64,000 nucleotides of DNA, from the NCBI GenBank assembly GCA_019117065.1, contig DXAK01000008.1, positions 62,001 to 126,000 of the forward strand, read 5' to 3'. The notes under the pieces were generated by a model. The model saw only the letters and a program-made list of their open reading frames with translations, was not told where the DNA came from and ran no database searches. Both the position numbers and the translations under genes were made by a program. The DNA is from Candidatus Mediterraneibacter pullicola (GTDB lineage: Bacteria > Bacillota > Clostridia > Lachnospirales > Lachnospiraceae). This document shows positions 18,264-26,883 of the stretch, in pieces (position 1 is the stretch's first letter; each line of letters starts with the position of its first letter).

Positions 18264-18328
18264 GTTCCCGGAACTGTATCATATAAGCAAAAGAGAACTG
18301 TTTTGCGTTATGATACAATTCCGGGAAC
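18264..18328. repeat. Palindromic REP-like hairpin, copy 2
   Basis: An imperfect stem of about 28 bp with an eight-base loop, reading GTTCCCGGAACTGTATCAT at one end and its near-inverse at the other. In reverse complement its first 28 bases match copy 1 (223-250) at 24 positions. It lies about 20 bases after the serA stop in the same orientation to serA as copy 1 has to prs. There is no U-tract. Confidence 0.75.
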
Positions 18329-18348
18329 GTACATATCCATGTTAAATA

Positions 18349-19512
18349 CTAGCGTATCATTCTCACTTTGAGAACTCCCTTCACTTTGGAAAGCTGCTCT
18401 TCCACATCAGAAGGCACTTCCCCGTCCACATCCATCATTGTGTATGCATACTCCTTGCGGCTCTTGTTTGTCATTAGGGATATATTGATATTCTTTTCTG
18501 CCATCAGCCCTGTAAACTGGCCAAGCATATTCGGGATGTTTTTGTGCAGAATGGTCACTCTTGATCCATCCCCTTTTACGCCCATATCACAGTCTGGGAA
18601 GTTGACAGAATGTTTGATATTTCCGTTCTCAAGGAAATCTCTCACCTCTGCCGCTGCCATTTCCGCACAGTTATCCTCGGATTCCTCCGTGGAGGCCCCA
18701 AGGTGCGGGATAACAATAGCTCCCTTTACACCCACGATCTCCTTAGTTGGAAAGTCCGTCACATAGCAGCGCACCTTTTCAGACACAAGCGCATCCACGA
18801 TGTCTTCCTGATTTACCAGCACGTCACGGGCAAAATTCAGGATCACAACATCTTTTTTCATCAAACTGATCGCGTTTTTGTCAATCATGCCTTTTGTGTC
18901 GTCCAGAGCTGGAACGTGGACTGTAATGTAGTCACACTCTTTGTAAATCTCATCCACAGTCTTGGCGTGGTAAATTTTCTCACTGAGCCTCCAAGCAGAG
19001 TCCACGGATACATATGGGTCATATCCATATACTTCCATTCCAAGGCTGACCGCTACATTCGCCACAAGAACTCCGATTGCTCCTAGCCCGATCACGCCCA
19101 GCTTCTTTCCCTGAATCTCAGTTCCTGCAAAAGCTTTTTTCTTTTTCTCCGCGATCTTGGCGATATCTCCGTCCTCTTCATACTCCTGAACCCAGTTGAT
19201 GCCTCCTATGATATCGCGGGCAGCAAGAAGCATGCCGGCAATCACCAGCTCCTTCACACCGTTTGCATTGGCTCCGGGCGTATTAAACACAACAATTCCT
19301 TCATCTGCACAGCGCTCCAATGGGATGTTATTTACCCCCGCCCCAGCGCGGGCGATGACTTTTAACTCTTTTGAAAACTGCATCTCGTGCATCTTCGCGC
19401 TTCTTACGAGGATGGCGTCCGCCTCTTCCACTTTATCTGTAGCTACATAATTTTCATCCAGTTGATCCAGTCCCATCTGTGAGATTGGATTCAGGCAATA
19501 ATATCTGAACAT
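18349..19512 (-). CDS. serA: D-3-phosphoglycerate dehydrogenase
   Basis: A 387-residue enzyme opening serine synthesis by oxidising 3-phosphoglycerate. The NAD-binding core has GVIGLGAIGVLVANVA near residue 145, and a short C-terminal ACT domain starts near 315 (VTILHKNIPNMLGQFTGLMA). It is the short SerA type without the extra domain of longer forms. I chose the ATG at 19512 (MFRYYCLN), one base past the serC stop, with AGAGGAG inside the end of serC. A REP-like hairpin follows. Confidence 0.95.
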   Translation of the reverse strand: MFRYYCLNPISQMGLDQLDENYVATDKVEEADAILVRSAKMHEMQFSKELKVIARAGAGVNNIPLERCADEGIVVFNTPGANANGVKELVIAGMLLAARDIIGGINWVQEYEEDGDIAKIAEKKKKAFAGTEIQGKKLGVIGLGAIGVLVANVAVSLGMEVYGYDPYVSVDSAWRLSEKIYHAKTVDEIYKECDYITVHVPALDDTKGMIDKNAISLMKKDVVILNFARDVLVNQEDIVDALVSEKVRCYVTDFPTKEIVGVKGAIVIPHLGASTEESEDNCAEMAAAEVRDFLENGNIKHSVNFPDCDMGVKGDGSRVTILHKNIPNMLGQFTGLMAEKNINISLMTNKSRKEYAYTMMDVDGEVPSDVEEQLSKVKGVLKVRMIR

Positions 19513-19513
19513 C

Positions 19514-20596
19514 TTACTGATTCTCCTCTTCAAACTTTTTCATAAACTCAACAAGTGCCGCAACACCCTTGTAAGGCATTGCATTGTAGATGCTGGCGCG
19601 CATTCCTCCTACACTGCGGTGTCCCTTTAAATTCTCAAGTCCCGCTGCCTTCGCCTCTTTGACAAACTTCGCGTCCAGATCCGCATCGCCTGTCACAAAG
19701 GGCACATTCATAAGAGACCGATCCTTCTTCTCCACCGTTCCTTTAAAGAGTTTGCTCTGGTCGAGGAAATCATAGAGAATCTTCGCCTTCTTCTCGTTTC
19801 TCTCCTTCATTGCCTCAAGACCGCCCTGCGCTTTCAGCCACTTAAATACTTTACCGCAGATATAAATACCGTATGCCGGCGGAGTATTATAAAGGGATCT
19901 AGCATCCGCATGTGTCTTGTATGTAAGCATAGTTGGCGTACCCGGAAGCACATCCTCTGTAATCAGGTCTTCACGAATGATCACAATGACGACGCCTGCA
20001 GGGCCGATATTCTTCTGAACACCACCGTAAATGATGCCATATCTGCTCACGTCCACAGGCTCAGACAGGAAGCAAGAAGAAACATCCGCCACCAGCGTCT
20101 TCCCCTTTGTGTTGGGCAGCTCTTTAAATTTTGTCCCGTAAATGGTATTGTTCTCGCAGATGTATACATAATCTGCATCCTCGGATACAGGAAGATCTGA
20201 GCAGTCCGGAATATAGGAAAATGTCTTATTCTCAGAGGAAGCAATGCAGTTTACTTTCCCATATTTTTCCGCCTCTTTTGCAGCTTTCTTCGCCCACTGC
20301 CCTGTAACAATATAATCCGCCACGCCGTTTTTCATTAAGTTCATTGGAATCATCGCGAACTGCTGTGACGCTCCGCCCTGAAGAAACAACACTTTGTAGT
20401 TGTCAGGAATGTTCATCAGGTCTCTTAAATCCTGTTCTGCATCGGTAATAATCTCCTCAAATGCTTTGGAACGGTGGCTCATTTCCATCACAGACATCCC
20501 TGTGCCCTTATAGTCCAGCATCTCTTCCGCTGCTTCCTTCAGAACTTCCTCCGGCAGTACAGCAGGCCCTGCCGAAAAATTATACACTCTGCTCAT
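19514..20596 (-). CDS. serC: Phosphoserine aminotransferase
   Basis: A 360-residue PLP aminotransferase of class V making phosphoserine from 3-phosphohydroxypyruvate and glutamate. The PLP lysine is in YGGVQKNIGPAG. The N-terminal NFSAGPAVLPEEVL and C-terminal GHRSVGGMRASIYNAM are typical. AACAGGAGGTAGACAAA precedes the ATG. It is coupled to serA downstream and lies about 70 bases after ilvB, where a TATAAT-like box on the minus strand could add internal expression. Confidence 0.96.
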   Translation of the reverse strand: MSRVYNFSAGPAVLPEEVLKEAAEEMLDYKGTGMSVMEMSHRSKAFEEIITDAEQDLRDLMNIPDNYKVLFLQGGASQQFAMIPMNLMKNGVADYIVTGQWAKKAAKEAEKYGKVNCIASSENKTFSYIPDCSDLPVSEDADYVYICENNTIYGTKFKELPNTKGKTLVADVSSCFLSEPVDVSRYGIIYGGVQKNIGPAGVVIVIIREDLITEDVLPGTPTMLTYKTHADARSLYNTPPAYGIYICGKVFKWLKAQGGLEAMKERNEKKAKILYDFLDQSKLFKGTVEKKDRSLMNVPFVTGDADLDAKFVKEAKAAGLENLKGHRSVGGMRASIYNAMPYKGVAALVEFMKKFEEENQ

Positions 20597-20668
20597 TTTG
20601 TCTACCTCCTGTTTTTGTCATATCATTATATATTCCACAGCCATTTCCTTACGGCCATTTTCTCATGA

Positions 20669-22345
20669 TCATTCTGCCATGTCATCCTCATCAAAGACCT
20701 CGCTGATAGCCGCTCCCGGAGCCACCATAGGCCATACCTTATCATCACTGTCAATCTGACAGTCAATAACAACAGGTTTGTCTAGTGTCAGCGCTTTCGC
20801 AAACGCCTCTTTAAACTCATCCTGCGACTTTGCACAGATAGCTTCCGCGCCCATAGCCTCTGCCAGTTTGACGAAGTCTACCGCATCTCTTAACACTGTC
20901 GCGGAGTATCTTTCATCATAGAAAAGATCCTGCCATTGGCGCACCATACCGAGCACATGGTTGTTAACAACCACCTGTATGACCGGGATATGGTGCCTTA
21001 CCGCCGTGGCAATCTCGTTCATGTTCATGCGGAAACATCCGTCTCCAGCAATGTTGATTACCGTTTTATCCGGGCAGCCGGTCTTCGCTCCAAGGGCAGC
21101 GCCAAGACCATATCCCATCGTCCCCAGTCCTCCAGATGTGAGAAGGGTTCTCGGCTTCGTATACTTGTAATACTGAGCCGTCCACATCTGATGCTGTCCC
21201 ACCTCTGTGACAATCAGAGCGTCTCCCTTTGTCTGACGGTAAATCTCCTCCACGATGTAGGGACCTGTCAATCCGTCGGAACGATACTTAAGCGGGTATT
21301 TTTCTTTATAAGACCAGATCTTCTCAAGCCATTGGGAATGATCCTGCTGCTTTAAATTCCTGTTGAGGATCTTCAGCACTTCCTTCACGTCGCCGATCAG
21401 CTCTTCCGTCACAATGACATTTTTATTGATTTCTGCCGGGTCAATGTCAATCTGAAGAATTTTCGCATTTTTGGCAAAAGTTTCCGTATTTCCCGTGACA
21501 CGGTCGCTGAATCTCGCTCCTATGACTACCAGCAGATCGCACTCACTGACCCCATAGTTGGAAGTCTTTGTCCCGTGCATTCCCAGCATCCCTGTATATC
21601 GGGGATCAATTCCCGGGAACGCGCCTTTCCCCATAAGGGAATCTGTCACTGGAGCGTCCAGCTTATCCACAAACTCCTTGAGTTCTTTGCTGGCTCCTGA
21701 GAGAACTGCACCACCGCCCACAAAGACAAACGGCTTTTTAGCCTCCTCCAGCATGGAGACTGCATGTGACAATCTTTCTTCATTTATATGAGAGTGATCC
21801 GGGATATATTTACCAAGTTCCTCCCTGCGGTATTCTGTGACCGCCGCCGTGATGTCTTTTGGAATATCCACAAGCACCGGCCCGGGCCTTCCCGCCTTGG
21901 CGATACGGAACGCCTTGCGGATCGTGTCCGCCAGCTTAGCCACATCCTTTACGATAAAGCTGTATTTTGTTATTGGCATTGTAACGCCCGTGATATCAAT
22001 CTCCTGAAAACTGTCTTTTCCAAGAAGGGACACTCCTACATTGCAGGTGATTGCCACGATCGGGATTGAATCCATGTACGCTGTGGCAATGCCTGTGACA
22101 AGATTCGTGGCCCCCGGTCCGCTTGTCGCTAGACATACACCTATTTTCCCCGTAGCACGGGCATATCCATCCGCCGCGTGGGCCGCTCCCTGCTCGTGGG
22201 AAGTCAGGATATGACGGATCTCATCTCTGTGTTTATACAACTCGTCATATACGTTTAGTATCGAGCCGCCCGGGTAGCCGAACACGGTATCCACTCCCTG
22301 TTCTTTCAAGCACTCGATCACGATCTCCGCTCCGTTTAATTGCAT
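20669..22345 (-). CDS. ilvB: Acetolactate synthase, large (catalytic) subunit
   Basis: A 558-residue ThDP enzyme forming acetolactate or acetohydroxybutyrate, the shared first step to valine and isoleucine. The catalytic glutamate is in [16 protein letters not shown]. The FAD region and the ThDP motif [16 protein letters not shown] follow near residue 440. Its start overlaps the end of ilvD, and the site CTGGAGG lies inside ilvD. No small regulatory subunit gene (ilvN/ilvH) lies next to it, which is unusual for a biosynthetic AHAS. Confidence 0.95.
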   Translation of the reverse strand: MQLNGAEIVIECLKEQGVDTVFGYPGGSILNVYDELYKHRDEIRHILTSHEQGAAHAADGYARATGKIGVCLATSGPGATNLVTGIATAYMDSIPIVAITCNVGVSLLGKDSFQEIDITGVTMPITKYSFIVKDVAKLADTIRKAFRIAKAGRPGPVLVDIPKDITAAVTEYRREELGKYIPDHSHINEERLSHAVSMLEEAKKPFVFVGGGAVLSGASKELKEFVDKLDAPVTDSLMGKGAFPGIDPRYTGMLGMHGTKTSNYGVSECDLLVVIGARFSDRVTGNTETFAKNAKILQIDIDPAEINKNVIVTEELIGDVKEVLKILNRNLKQQDHSQWLEKIWSYKEKYPLKYRSDGLTGPYIVEEIYRQTKGDALIVTEVGQHQMWTAQYYKYTKPRTLLTSGGLGTMGYGLGAALGAKTGCPDKTVINIAGDGCFRMNMNEIATAVRHHIPVIQVVVNNHVLGMVRQWQDLFYDERYSATVLRDAVDFVKLAEAMGAEAICAKSQDEFKEAFAKALTLDKPVVIDCQIDSDDKVWPMVAPGAAISEVFDEDDMAE

Positions 22346-24009
22346 GACGGCACCTCCAGTATCGCTCCCCGATTGCCGGATGTTACCATGGACGCATAGC
22401 GCGCAAGGTATCCCGTTTTAACCTTCGGCTCCCGCGGTTGCCATTTTGCGCGTCTTACAGCCATCTCCTCATCCGAGATATCAAGTTCCAGTTTTAGCTC
22501 GGGAATATTGATCTTGATAATATCCCCCTCTTCCACAAGAGCGATGGGACCTCCTACCGCCGCCTCTGGCGAAACGTGCCCGATGGACGCTCCTCTTGAA
22601 GCGCCGCTAAAGCGCCCGTCTGTAATCAGAGCCACCGTTGACCCCAGTCCATAACCCGCGATAGCGGAGGTGGGATTGAGCATCTCCCTCATTCCCGGAC
22701 CGCCTTTGGGCCCTTCGTAGCGGATCACGATCACGTCGCCCGGATTGATCTTTCCGCTCTTAATCGCCTCTGTCGCCTCTTCATCGCTCTCAAAAATTCT
22801 TGCCGGCCCCTCATGCACAAGCATCTCGCTGCAGACTGCGGAGCGTTTTACCACGCTGCCGTCCGGCGCAAGATTTCCTTTTAATACAGCAAGCCCGCCG
22901 GTCTCGCTGTACGGATTTTCAATGGGACGGATCACATCAGGATCTTTGTTGACACATCCCTCTATGTTCTCCCCTACAGTCTTTCCTGTAACAGTCATAC
23001 ATTCCTTATAAAGGAGTCCTTTCTTATTCAGCTCGTTCATGACAGCATAGACGCCGCCCGCCTCGTTAAGGTCCTCGATGTAAGTGTGACCTGCCGGAGC
23101 GAGATGACATAGGTTCGGCGTCTTCTCACTAATTTTATTGGCAAAATCAATCTCAAAGTCCATGCCGATCTCATGGGCAATTGCCGGAAGATGGAGCATA
23201 CTATTAGTAGAGCATCCAAGCGCCATATCCACTGTCAGAGCGTTTAAAATTGCTTTCTCTGTCATGATGTCACGCGGCCGGATATTCTTTCTCACCAGCT
23301 CCATCACCTGCATGCCCGCATGCTTCGCAAGCTGGAGCCTTGCAGAATAGACCGCCGGAATCGTCCCGTTTCCTTTTAACCCCATTCCCAGCGCCTCGGT
23401 CAGGCAATTCATACTGTTAGCTGTATACATTCCAGAGCAGGAACCGCATGTAGGGCAGGCTTTACTCTCAAATTCACAGATATCTTCGTCTGTCATCTTG
23501 CCTGCCGCGTAGGCCCCCACCGCCTCGAACATACTGGAAAGGCTAGTCTTCTGACCCTTTACATGCCCCGCCATCATCGGGCCGCCGCTGACAAAGATAG
23601 TTGGAATATTCACGCGCGCTGCCGCCATGAGAAGTCCCGGCACATTCTTGTCACAATTGGGGATCATTACAAGACCGTCAAACTGATGCGCCATGGCTAA
23701 TGCCTCTGTGGAATCCGCAATCAGATCTCTCGTCACAAGAGAATATTTCATTCCGATATGCCCCATAGCAATTCCATCGCACACCGCGATCGCCGGCACC
23801 ATAATCGGTGTGCCTCCCGCCATGGCAACTCCCATCTTCACTGCCTCTGTGATCTTGTCAAGATTCATATGCCCGGGTACGATCTCGTTATAGGAACTGA
23901 CCACGCCGATCAGCGGACGGTCAAGTTCTTCCTGCGTCATGCCAAGCGCATTGAACAAAGAACGGTGCGGCGCTTGCTGCACGCCTTTTGTCACTGTATC
24001 ACTTCTCAT
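22336..24009 (-). CDS. ilvD: Dihydroxy-acid dehydratase
   Basis: A 557-residue iron-sulfur enzyme of valine and isoleucine synthesis. Cluster-binding cysteines lie in NCDKNVPG and [16 protein letters not shown], and [20 protein letters not shown] near residue 450 is the family signature. GAGAGGAATGACAT precedes the ATG. It follows leuB by about 70 bases and overlaps ilvB by ten, so the three genes form one unit. Confidence 0.97.
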   Translation of the reverse strand: MRSDTVTKGVQQAPHRSLFNALGMTQEELDRPLIGVVSSYNEIVPGHMNLDKITEAVKMGVAMAGGTPIMVPAIAVCDGIAMGHIGMKYSLVTRDLIADSTEALAMAHQFDGLVMIPNCDKNVPGLLMAAARVNIPTIFVSGGPMMAGHVKGQKTSLSSMFEAVGAYAAGKMTDEDICEFESKACPTCGSCSGMYTANSMNCLTEALGMGLKGNGTIPAVYSARLQLAKHAGMQVMELVRKNIRPRDIMTEKAILNALTVDMALGCSTNSMLHLPAIAHEIGMDFEIDFANKISEKTPNLCHLAPAGHTYIEDLNEAGGVYAVMNELNKKGLLYKECMTVTGKTVGENIEGCVNKDPDVIRPIENPYSETGGLAVLKGNLAPDGSVVKRSAVCSEMLVHEGPARIFESDEEATEAIKSGKINPGDVIVIRYEGPKGGPGMREMLNPTSAIAGYGLGSTVALITDGRFSGASRGASIGHVSPEAAVGGPIALVEEGDIIKINIPELKLELDISDEEMAVRRAKWQPREPKVKTGYLARYASMVTSGNRGAILEVPSCN

Positions 24010-24081
24010 ATGTCATTCCTCTCTTTCTTTTTTTCCTCTCAACTATAGTTTTTATATCAAAGACTGGCAGAAAGTATCCGC

Positions 24082-25167
24082 CTATTTAATATATCCGCAG
24101 ATACGGTCTCCCATCTCTTTTGTACCAATCTGTATCTTTCCCTCTGACATAATATCAATAGTTCGGTATCCGGCCTTAAGAACCGCCTCTACCGCCGACT
24201 CAACCGCATCCGCCTCTTTGTCCAAATCAAAAGAATAGCGCAGCATCATAGCGGCGGACAAAATCGTCGCAATGGGATTCGCAATACCTTTTCCCGCAAT
24301 GTCTGGCGCGGAACCGCCGCTTGGCTCGTAAAGACCGAATTTCGTCTCATTTAAGCTGGCGCTGGCAAGCATCCCGATGGAACCTGTCACCATGCTCGCC
24401 TCATCAGAGAGAATATCGCCGAACATATTCTCGGTCAAAATCACATCGAACTGTGCCGGATCTTTTACAAGCTGCATTGCACAGTTGTCCACAAGCATAT
24501 GCTCCAGAGTGACTTCCGGGTAATCCGCTGCCACCTCCTCGACAATCTTTCTCCAGAGTCTTGAGGAGTCCAGAACATTTGCCTTATCGACGCTGGTCAC
24601 TTTCTTCCTTCTCTTCATGGCGATATCGAAGCCCCGCTTTGCAATCCTGCGAATCTCCGTCTCGCTGTATGTAAGCTCGTCTCTTGCCACGAGAACACCG
24701 TTCTCCGCCTCTGTGCTCCGTTTTCCGAAATACAGTCCGCCGGTCAGCTCTCTCATGATCATCATGTCAAAACCCCTGTCAGAAATCTCCTCCTTCAGTG
24801 GACACGCCCCTTTTAACTCTTCATAGAGAATAGCAGGCCTTAGGTTTGCGAACAGGTTCAGTCCTTTCCGAAGCTGTAAAAGCCCGGCTTCCGGGCGCTT
24901 TGATGGCTCAAGCTGATACCAAGAAGAAGTCTTTGCGTCCCCTCCGATAGAACCCATCAGCACCGCGTCGCTAGCCTTCGCTCTCTCAAGAGTCTCCTTT
25001 GTAAGAGGCACCCCGTTTACGTCGATGGACGCCCCACCCATTAAAAGTTCTGTATAAGAAAAGGAGTGACCGTACACCTCTGCGACCTTATTGAGCACCT
25101 TTACGGCCTCGTCCACGATCTCAGGGCCGATTCCGTCTCCTTTTATCACTCCGATCTTCATTTCCAT
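24082..25167 (-). CDS. leuB: 3-isopropylmalate dehydrogenase
   Basis: A 361-residue NAD enzyme oxidising 3-isopropylmalate in leucine synthesis. Typical segments are [16 protein letters not shown], the catalytic lysine stretch [35 protein letters not shown] and [19 protein letters not shown] chose the ATG at 25167, ten bases after GGAGGG. It is the first gene of leuB-ilvD-ilvB-serC-serA. leuA, leuC, leuD and ilvC are not in this window. Confidence 0.96.
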   Translation of the reverse strand: MEMKIGVIKGDGIGPEIVDEAVKVLNKVAEVYGHSFSYTELLMGGASIDVNGVPLTKETLERAKASDAVLMGSIGGDAKTSSWYQLEPSKRPEAGLLQLRKGLNLFANLRPAILYEELKGACPLKEEISDRGFDMMIMRELTGGLYFGKRSTEAENGVLVARDELTYSETEIRRIAKRGFDIAMKRRKKVTSVDKANVLDSSRLWRKIVEEVAADYPEVTLEHMLVDNCAMQLVKDPAQFDVILTENMFGDILSDEASMVTGSIGMLASASLNETKFGLYEPSGGSAPDIAGKGIANPIATILSAAMMLRYSFDLDKEADAVESAVEAVLKAGYRTIDIMSEGKIQIGTKEMGDRICGYIK

Positions 25168-25202
25168 AACTGCCCATCCCTCCAATAAAAATATTACTAA
25201 TT

Positions 25203-25231
25203 ATCATACCGCATTTCGCAAAGCGTTTCAA
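25203..25231 (-). promoter_or_regulatory. Promoter of the leuB-ilvDB-serCA operon
   Basis: Minus-strand -35 TTGAAA (25226-25231), 17-base spacer and -10 TATGAT (25203-25208), 36 bases before the leuB ATG. The leader is too short for a T-box or a leader peptide. Confidence 0.8.
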
Positions 25232-25241
25232 GTAGTTGAAA
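25226..25241. promoter_or_regulatory. Palindrome overlapping the leuB -35 box
   Basis: TTTCAA-GTAG-TTGAAA is a perfect 6-bp inverted repeat with a four-base centre that includes the -35 hexamer. It resembles but does not match the CodY box (AATTTTCnGAAAATT). The placement fits a repressor site controlled by amino acid supply. Confidence 0.55.
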
Positions 25242-25281
25242 TATAAAATAGAGGGCACTCTGTATTTTTATCTGCATAAAA

Positions 25282-25313
25282 AACACGCCGGACTGCAAAG
25301 TATCCGGCGTGTT
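25282..25313 (-). terminator. Intrinsic terminator after yajC
   Basis: Perfect 11-bp GC-rich stem AACACGCCGGA / TCCGGCGTGTT, ten-base loop, then a run of six T on the minus strand. It closes the yajC transcript before the leuB promoter. Confidence 0.92.
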
Positions 25314-25337
25314 CTTCTGTCATATGATTTTTTGAAT

Positions 25338-25613
25338 CTACTCTGCGTTCGGCTTCTCGATCTGGGCAATCGCTGCTTTCTGCATCGGAATGCGGCAGTT
25401 CTTATTGTTTCCGAACTCCACGATCACATCATCATCCGTGATGTCGATGATCACTCCATAGAATCCGCTTGTCGTCAGTGCTGTGTCACCCACTTCCATG
25501 GATGCAAGCATCGCCTGAATCCTCTTCTGTTCTTTCTTCTGCGGGCGCATGAGCAAAAGCCACATAACACCAAACATAACAATCAGCCAGACCAGCATGA
25601 TTACTGTTTCCAT
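25338..25613 (-). CDS. yajC: Preprotein translocase accessory subunit YajC
   Basis: A 91-residue protein with one N-terminal membrane segment (about residues 4-22), followed by RPQKKEQKRIQAMLASMEVG and a small beta domain with GDTALTTSGFYGVI. YajC associates with SecDF and the Sec channel. TAGGAGGAGACTACTATT precedes the ATG. It lies downstream of tgt, as in many bacteria (tgt-yajC-secDF), but here it has its own promoter and a terminator, and secD/secF are absent. Confidence 0.93.
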   Translation of the reverse strand: METVIMLVWLIVMFGVMWLLLMRPQKKEQKRIQAMLASMEVGDTALTTSGFYGVIIDITDDDVIVEFGNNKNCRIPMQKAAIAQIEKPNAE

Positions 25614-25653
25614 AATAGTAGTCTCCTCCTAACTTTCTTCCAACAATAAGATT

Positions 25654-25682
25654 ACTATACACAAAAAAGGGACAATCTTCAA
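25654..25682 (-). promoter_or_regulatory. yajC promoter
   Basis: Minus-strand -35 TTGAAG (25677-25682), 17-base spacer and -10 TATAGT (25654-25659), about 40 bases before yajC. A weak A/T hairpin (AAAAAG-TGCG-CTTTTT) just upstream may end the tgt transcript. Confidence 0.65.
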
Positions 25683-25735
25683 GAGCCTTTTCAAAAAAGC
25701 GCACTTTTTCCTCTAATAATGGGAATCAGTCCTTT

Positions 25736-26863
25736 TTACCGCTGTATCATTCCATCCAGCTTCCTCTTTTTATATGCCTGATACTCTCCCGCCTCAATGG
25801 CTTTGCGGATCTCCCCCATCATTGTATTATAAAAATACAGATTATGGAGCACGCACAGCCTCATACCAAGCATCTCTTTCGCTTTCAGAAGATGGCGGAT
25901 ATATGCCCTGCTATAACTTCTGCATGCCGGACAGCCGCATCCTTCCTCAATGGGACGCTCATCCAGTTCGTATTTTGCGTTGAACAGATTCAGCTTTCCG
26001 TGGTTTGTATACACATGTCCGTGCCGCCCGTTTCTCGTCGGATATACACAGTCAAAGAAATCAATGCCTCTATCCACTGCCTCCAAGATATTTGCAGGCG
26101 TCCCAACCCCCATCAAATATGTAGGTTTATCTTCCGGCAGATAAGGGACAACTGCGTCAAGAATGCGGTACATTTCCTCATGACTCTCTCCTACCGCCAG
26201 ACCGCCGACAGCATAGCCGTCCAAATCAAGTTCCGCGATCTGCTGTGCATGGGCGATACGGATATCCTCGTAAACACCTCCCTGATTGATACCAAAAAGC
26301 ATCTGCTTAGGGTTGATTGTATCCGGAAGTGAATTGAGCCTTTCCATCTCAGCTTTACAGCGCTTGAGCCAGCGAGTCGTGCGCTCTACGGAGTTCTCCA
26401 TATATTTCCTGTCCGCCACACTGGACGGGCATTCGTCAAACGCCATAGCAATAGTTGATGCCAGATTGGACTGGATCTGCATACTCTCTTCCGGACCCAT
26501 AAAGATCTTCCGCCCATCGATGTGGGAGTGAAAATGTACGCCCTCTTCCTTGATCTTGCGCAGGGATGCCAGAGAAAACACCTGAAATCCGCCAGAATCT
26601 GTCAATATGGGCTTGTCCCAGTTCATAAACTTGTGAAGGCCGCCCAGCTTTTTGACAATCTTATCCCCCGGCCTTACATGGAGATGATATGTATTGGAGA
26701 GCTCCACCTGTGTCTTGATCTGTCTTAGATCATCCGTCGACACCGCGCCTTTGATTGCGGCCGCGGTCCCTACATTCATGAACACCGGCGTTTCTACAGT
26801 TCCGTGGACTGTGTGAAACTTTCCTCGCTTTGCCCTGCCGTCTTTATTTAAAAGTTCATACAT
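25736..26863 (-). CDS. tgt: tRNA-guanine transglycosylase
   Basis: A 375-residue enzyme exchanging G34 for preQ1 in tRNAs with GUN anticodons, on the way to queuosine. The catalytic DSGGFQVFSLA is near residue 90, and the zinc site is CGCPACRSYSRAYIRH followed by the final His of LCVLHN. I chose the ATG at 26863 (MYELLNKDGRAKRG), which gives the normal length. Its ribosome site AGAGAGGA overlaps the stop of the upstream L,D-transpeptidase and is somewhat far from the ATG. A longer frame upstream lies inside that gene and is not real. Confidence 0.95.
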   Translation of the reverse strand: MYELLNKDGRAKRGKFHTVHGTVETPVFMNVGTAAAIKGAVSTDDLRQIKTQVELSNTYHLHVRPGDKIVKKLGGLHKFMNWDKPILTDSGGFQVFSLASLRKIKEEGVHFHSHIDGRKIFMGPEESMQIQSNLASTIAMAFDECPSSVADRKYMENSVERTTRWLKRCKAEMERLNSLPDTINPKQMLFGINQGGVYEDIRIAHAQQIAELDLDGYAVGGLAVGESHEEMYRILDAVVPYLPEDKPTYLMGVGTPANILEAVDRGIDFFDCVYPTRNGRHGHVYTNHGKLNLFNAKYELDERPIEEGCGCPACRSYSRAYIRHLLKAKEMLGMRLCVLHNLYFYNTMMGEIRKAIEAGEYQAYKKRKLDGMIQR

Positions 26864-26883
26864 AAAGATCTGTTCTGTCCTCT

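Noticed and set aside
25168-25281. T-box or leader peptide for leuB-ilvDB
   Set aside because: Only about 35 bases lie between the -10 box and the ATG, and there is no T-box motif.
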